From positions 1 through 18,952 of the forward strand of contig JWZX01002839.1 in assembly GCA_001275005.1 (NCBI GenBank): DNA of 18,952 nt. Direction: 5' to 3'. The translations under genes and the position numbers were made by a program. Under the pieces are notes generated by a model. The model saw nothing but the letters and a program-made list of their open reading frames with translations. It made no database searches and was not told the DNA's origin. The DNA comes from Chrysochromulina tobinii (taxonomy: Eukaryota > Haptophyta > Prymnesiales > Chrysochromulinaceae). Shown here one piece after another: positions 16,870-18,952 of this stretch (its first letter is position 1; the number at the start of each line of letters is the position of its first letter).

Positions 16870-18380
16870 TTACCGCCCCAATGTGCGCATGGTGAACCCC
16901 GGACATCCTGCGTGAACACGAGTTGTACACTTGGTCGACGCATCATTGTACGGACACAAGTTGGGGTCGTCGACCTTCCAAGTGATGGCGAAGGGGCTTG
17001 CGTGGCGGCTATTCGTGGGGTCGCAGTTCTTGGAACGATGCTCGATCTCGCGCAGCAACGCCCACACGATGCCCTCGGGGTTGTGATCTACGTCGAGGAA
17101 CTCACGGAAGGCGGTGCGCGCGTTCCGGCGCGTCGTCTCGAGCTCGGCCGTGTTCTGCGAGTGCCACTTGAGCAGCCAGATCTTTGTCTTGTGCAAGCAA
17201 TCATCTTGAGAAGCTCCAAACTTCTCAAGGTGGACCCATTTCAACGAGGGCCCCAGCCAGAGTGACACCGTACGCCAGTCAATCGAGAGCGGGAACGGCA
17301 GCGAAGTGGTGAAGGTTTGGCGCTGATAGCTCATCACGTGAAGAGAGCGCACGAGCACAGGCACGCAGCCGGCGGACATCGCGTCGAAGAGCCGACGCGA
17401 GGAGGGCACATCACCCGCTGGCACCATGCACATCGATGCCGCCCGGTAGCTCCGCGCCGTGCGTGCGTACGAGTCCCGACTGTATGCAGACCGGTTGGAT
17501 CCGCGTGTCATCTCGCCCGTTTGCGTGTCAACGGGCACGCTCCCGCGAACTTTCCTGAGCAGCAGCAGCATGGTGTCGCGCAGCCCGCTGTCGTACCGTC
17601 CCAATCCGCCGTGGAACATCAGTCCGGAACGCGCGCCGTGCACACCACCACCACCGCACTTGCGGACATCGCCACCACTGCGATTGTCACCACTGCTGCA
17701 GTTGATCACGCCGTCGTCGTCGTATGCGAGGGAGTGCGGGAGAAAGGGAATGGTCACGCCACGTCGGTAGGCGTAGGCGAAATTCTGCGGGTGCGGCTTC
17801 TTGAAATCGCGTGCGTGGAAGGGATCGCACGAGGCGACGATCAGGTTGCCGCTGCCTAGGGCATTCATGAGCGGCTCGCCCATCGCCAAAGCAGAAGGCG
17901 AGCAGTGCAGTAGGAGAAAGGGCTTCTTGCGGCCGATGAAAGGCGGCAGTGCCACCAAGGCCGCGGTGAGCGCGCTCATGCGCCGTCGGTGAGCAACCAC
18001 CTCGCCGCTCACGAGCGCCAGCACGTGGGATGCAAAGGGCAACGCGCCGATGACGTGCATATCGGCTGCGTCTGCATCCCAGGTGCGAAGCGGATGCCTT
18101 TTTCGAGTGCTGCCATGATCGGGATGTCACTCAGATACTGCGCCTCGCCCACTGGCAGCGCTAAATCCATAGGCTGCCCCGCCATCCGAGCCTGCAGTGC
18201 GGAGAGCACGTCACTGAAATTGAAGGCACCGTGGCCGTAGATGTAATAGCGCCTTTGCAAAACTCCACGCGGCGGGAGCGTGTCCAGTAGCGCGTTTGGG
18301 ACGGCGGAGCACAAATTGGCCTTGGGGTCACAGCGTGAATTGCAGCGCGATAAGGTGGTGCCATTGAAAAGCAAGGGCAT
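16870..18380 (-). CDS. Exostosin-like glycosyltransferase (GT47 family), one frame break
   Basis: Probable Golgi glycosyltransferase of the exostosin/GT47 family, which builds cell-surface or wall polysaccharides; donor and acceptor sugars cannot be read from the sequence. Family marks: YIYGHGAFNFSDVL, RTWDADAADMHVIGALPFAS (matching the RT-x-D-x-x-x-AD exostosin pattern), HDPF-type NLIVASCDPFHARDF, GLMFHGGLGRYDSGLRDTML, MVPAGDVPSSRRLFDAMSAG followed by CVPVLV (about residue 330), and a long EGIVWALLREIEH C-terminal helix. The first 94 codons (from ATG 18380) and the rest lie in different frames; the break is at the T run 18099-18103 (A run on the coding strand), where one missing A would join ALEK to RHPLRTWD, giving about 503 residues. 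No signal anchor is seen: the frame continues upstream through a CT repeat to a stop near 18474 without an ATG, so an upstream exon with the membrane anchor may be missing from this model. Confidence 0.85.
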
Positions 18381-18415
18381 GCGGCCCGCGTGTTCGAAAA
18401 CGCGGCGGCGGACGC

Positions 18416-18459
18416 GAGCGAGCGAGCGAGCGAGCGATGAAGAGAGAGAGAGAGAGAGC
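18416..18459. repeat. Adjacent (GAGC)n and (GA)n microsatellites
   Basis: Five GAGC-type tetranucleotide steps followed by about nine GA dinucleotides. On the GT47 strand this is a CT-rich tract just upstream of its first ATG, which could be 5' UTR or part of a polypyrimidine tract. Confidence 0.9.
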
Positions 18460-18780
18460 AGGAGCGGCTCAGTTGTTCGGGGCTCAGGAAAGATTCCGCT
18501 GTCCGACGGATACCAAACTTGTCAACTTTACAAACTGCCCTGTGGGACTCAGCACATCTCAAGTACAACTAGCTTGGGAGACCTCGAGTTCACTTGACTT
18601 GACTTCGTACGCTCCCGCGCGAAGCTGAAATCGACCAAACGCGGAAAGTTTGTGAAAGGGTCTGTATTCTTCCCCACCCCCGTTGGAACACCGGGAGGGA
18701 AGCCTCTGAGATTAACCGCCCGCGTGAAAATAGCGCGCGCGCGACCCGATAGGTTTTGGCCGGCGGCCCCATTTTTTGGC

Positions 18781-18808
18781 GTGTGTGTCTGTGTGTGTGT
18801 GTGTGTGT
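18781..18808 (+). repeat. (GT)n microsatellite
   Basis: A GT dinucleotide run of about 14 units interrupted once by a C (GTGTGTGTCTGTGTGTGTGT). Its distance from the GT47 start makes a functional role uncertain. Confidence 0.9.
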
Positions 18809-18952
18809 CGGCCAGTCTGTCGTCCCAAATTTGGATTCAACAGCCTACCGGTTTGAGAGGCCGCCACCGTCCGATTTCCACCTTATCCATTTTGCTCGTC
18901 TGCCTCGCGGAGCCTCGCGCGCCCAGTTCTCGACAAAGTAGACCCGTGGTCG

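Larger units (their letters stand above)
18381..18952. other. 5' flank of the GT47 gene: microsatellites and TTGAC repeat, no gene recognised
   Basis: This contains a (GAGC)n run (about 18416-18436), a (GA)n run (about 18440-18458), a TTGAC run (18592-18605) like that at 11314-11338, and a (GT)n run (18781-18808). The TTGAC run is about 210 bp upstream of the GT47 ATG. No open frame here has recognisable protein features; the GT47 promoter and possibly a first exon should lie here. Confidence 0.5.

Noticed and set aside
1-18952. CRISPR arrays, bacterial operons, insertion sequences, rRNA or viral genes
   Set aside because: Nothing seen; gene content, introns and targeting peptides are those of a eukaryotic nuclear genome.

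Overview
The window is nuclear DNA from a GC-rich unicellular eukaryote, most likely a flagellated alga with a complex plastid. My best guess is a haptophyte, but no marker in the window fixes the species. Evidence: large protein genes on both strands with short GT-AG introns, two cilium/flagellum proteins (an RPGRIP1L-like transition-zone scaffold and a MOK/LF4-type flagellar-length kinase), a mitochondrial MnmG/MTO1, and two proteins whose N-termini look like a signal peptide followed by a plastid transit region. Intergenic gaps are short, 93 bp in two places. The GC bias opens long antisense reading frames, which I treat as shadows.

Layout: 1-4797 (-) RPGRIP1L-like protein, 3' end outside the window; 4891-5451 (-) unrecognised protein with an unclear 5' end; 6203-7811 (-) FtsH-like AAA+ protein with no peptidase domain; 8320-8844 (+) small membrane protein, probably plastid; 8938-11171 (-) MTO1/MnmG; 11424-11825 (+) small signal-anchored protein; 12369-14222 (-) MOK kinase; 14565-16647 (-) alpha/beta hydrolase; 16870-18380 (-) exostosin-type (GT47) glycosyltransferase; 18381-18952 its 5' flank, rich in microsatellites. 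Two divergent pairs (FtsH-like with the plastid membrane protein; MTO1 with the signal-anchored protein) probably share intergenic promoters, and the second gap holds a strongly palindromic foldback repeat.

The most interesting signal is a pair of introns in unrelated genes (RPGRIP1L-like, 1974-2104; hydrolase, 15292-15369) that share an almost identical 30-nt core. Each begins with a copy of the exon sequence that follows the intron. The duplicated exon supplies the GT donor; the shared core and tail supply a branch-point-like CTCAC, a pyrimidine run and CACAG. These look like introner elements, mobile sequences that create spliceosomal introns, but with unusually long target duplications (about 27-37 nt). 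In the RPGRIP1L-like gene the duplication-plus-core unit is itself tandemly doubled.

Three otherwise well-conserved genes (FtsH-like, MTO1, GT47) each carry one small frame break; two sit at homopolymers, and draft-assembly indels are the simplest explanation. Gene models below bridge these breaks.
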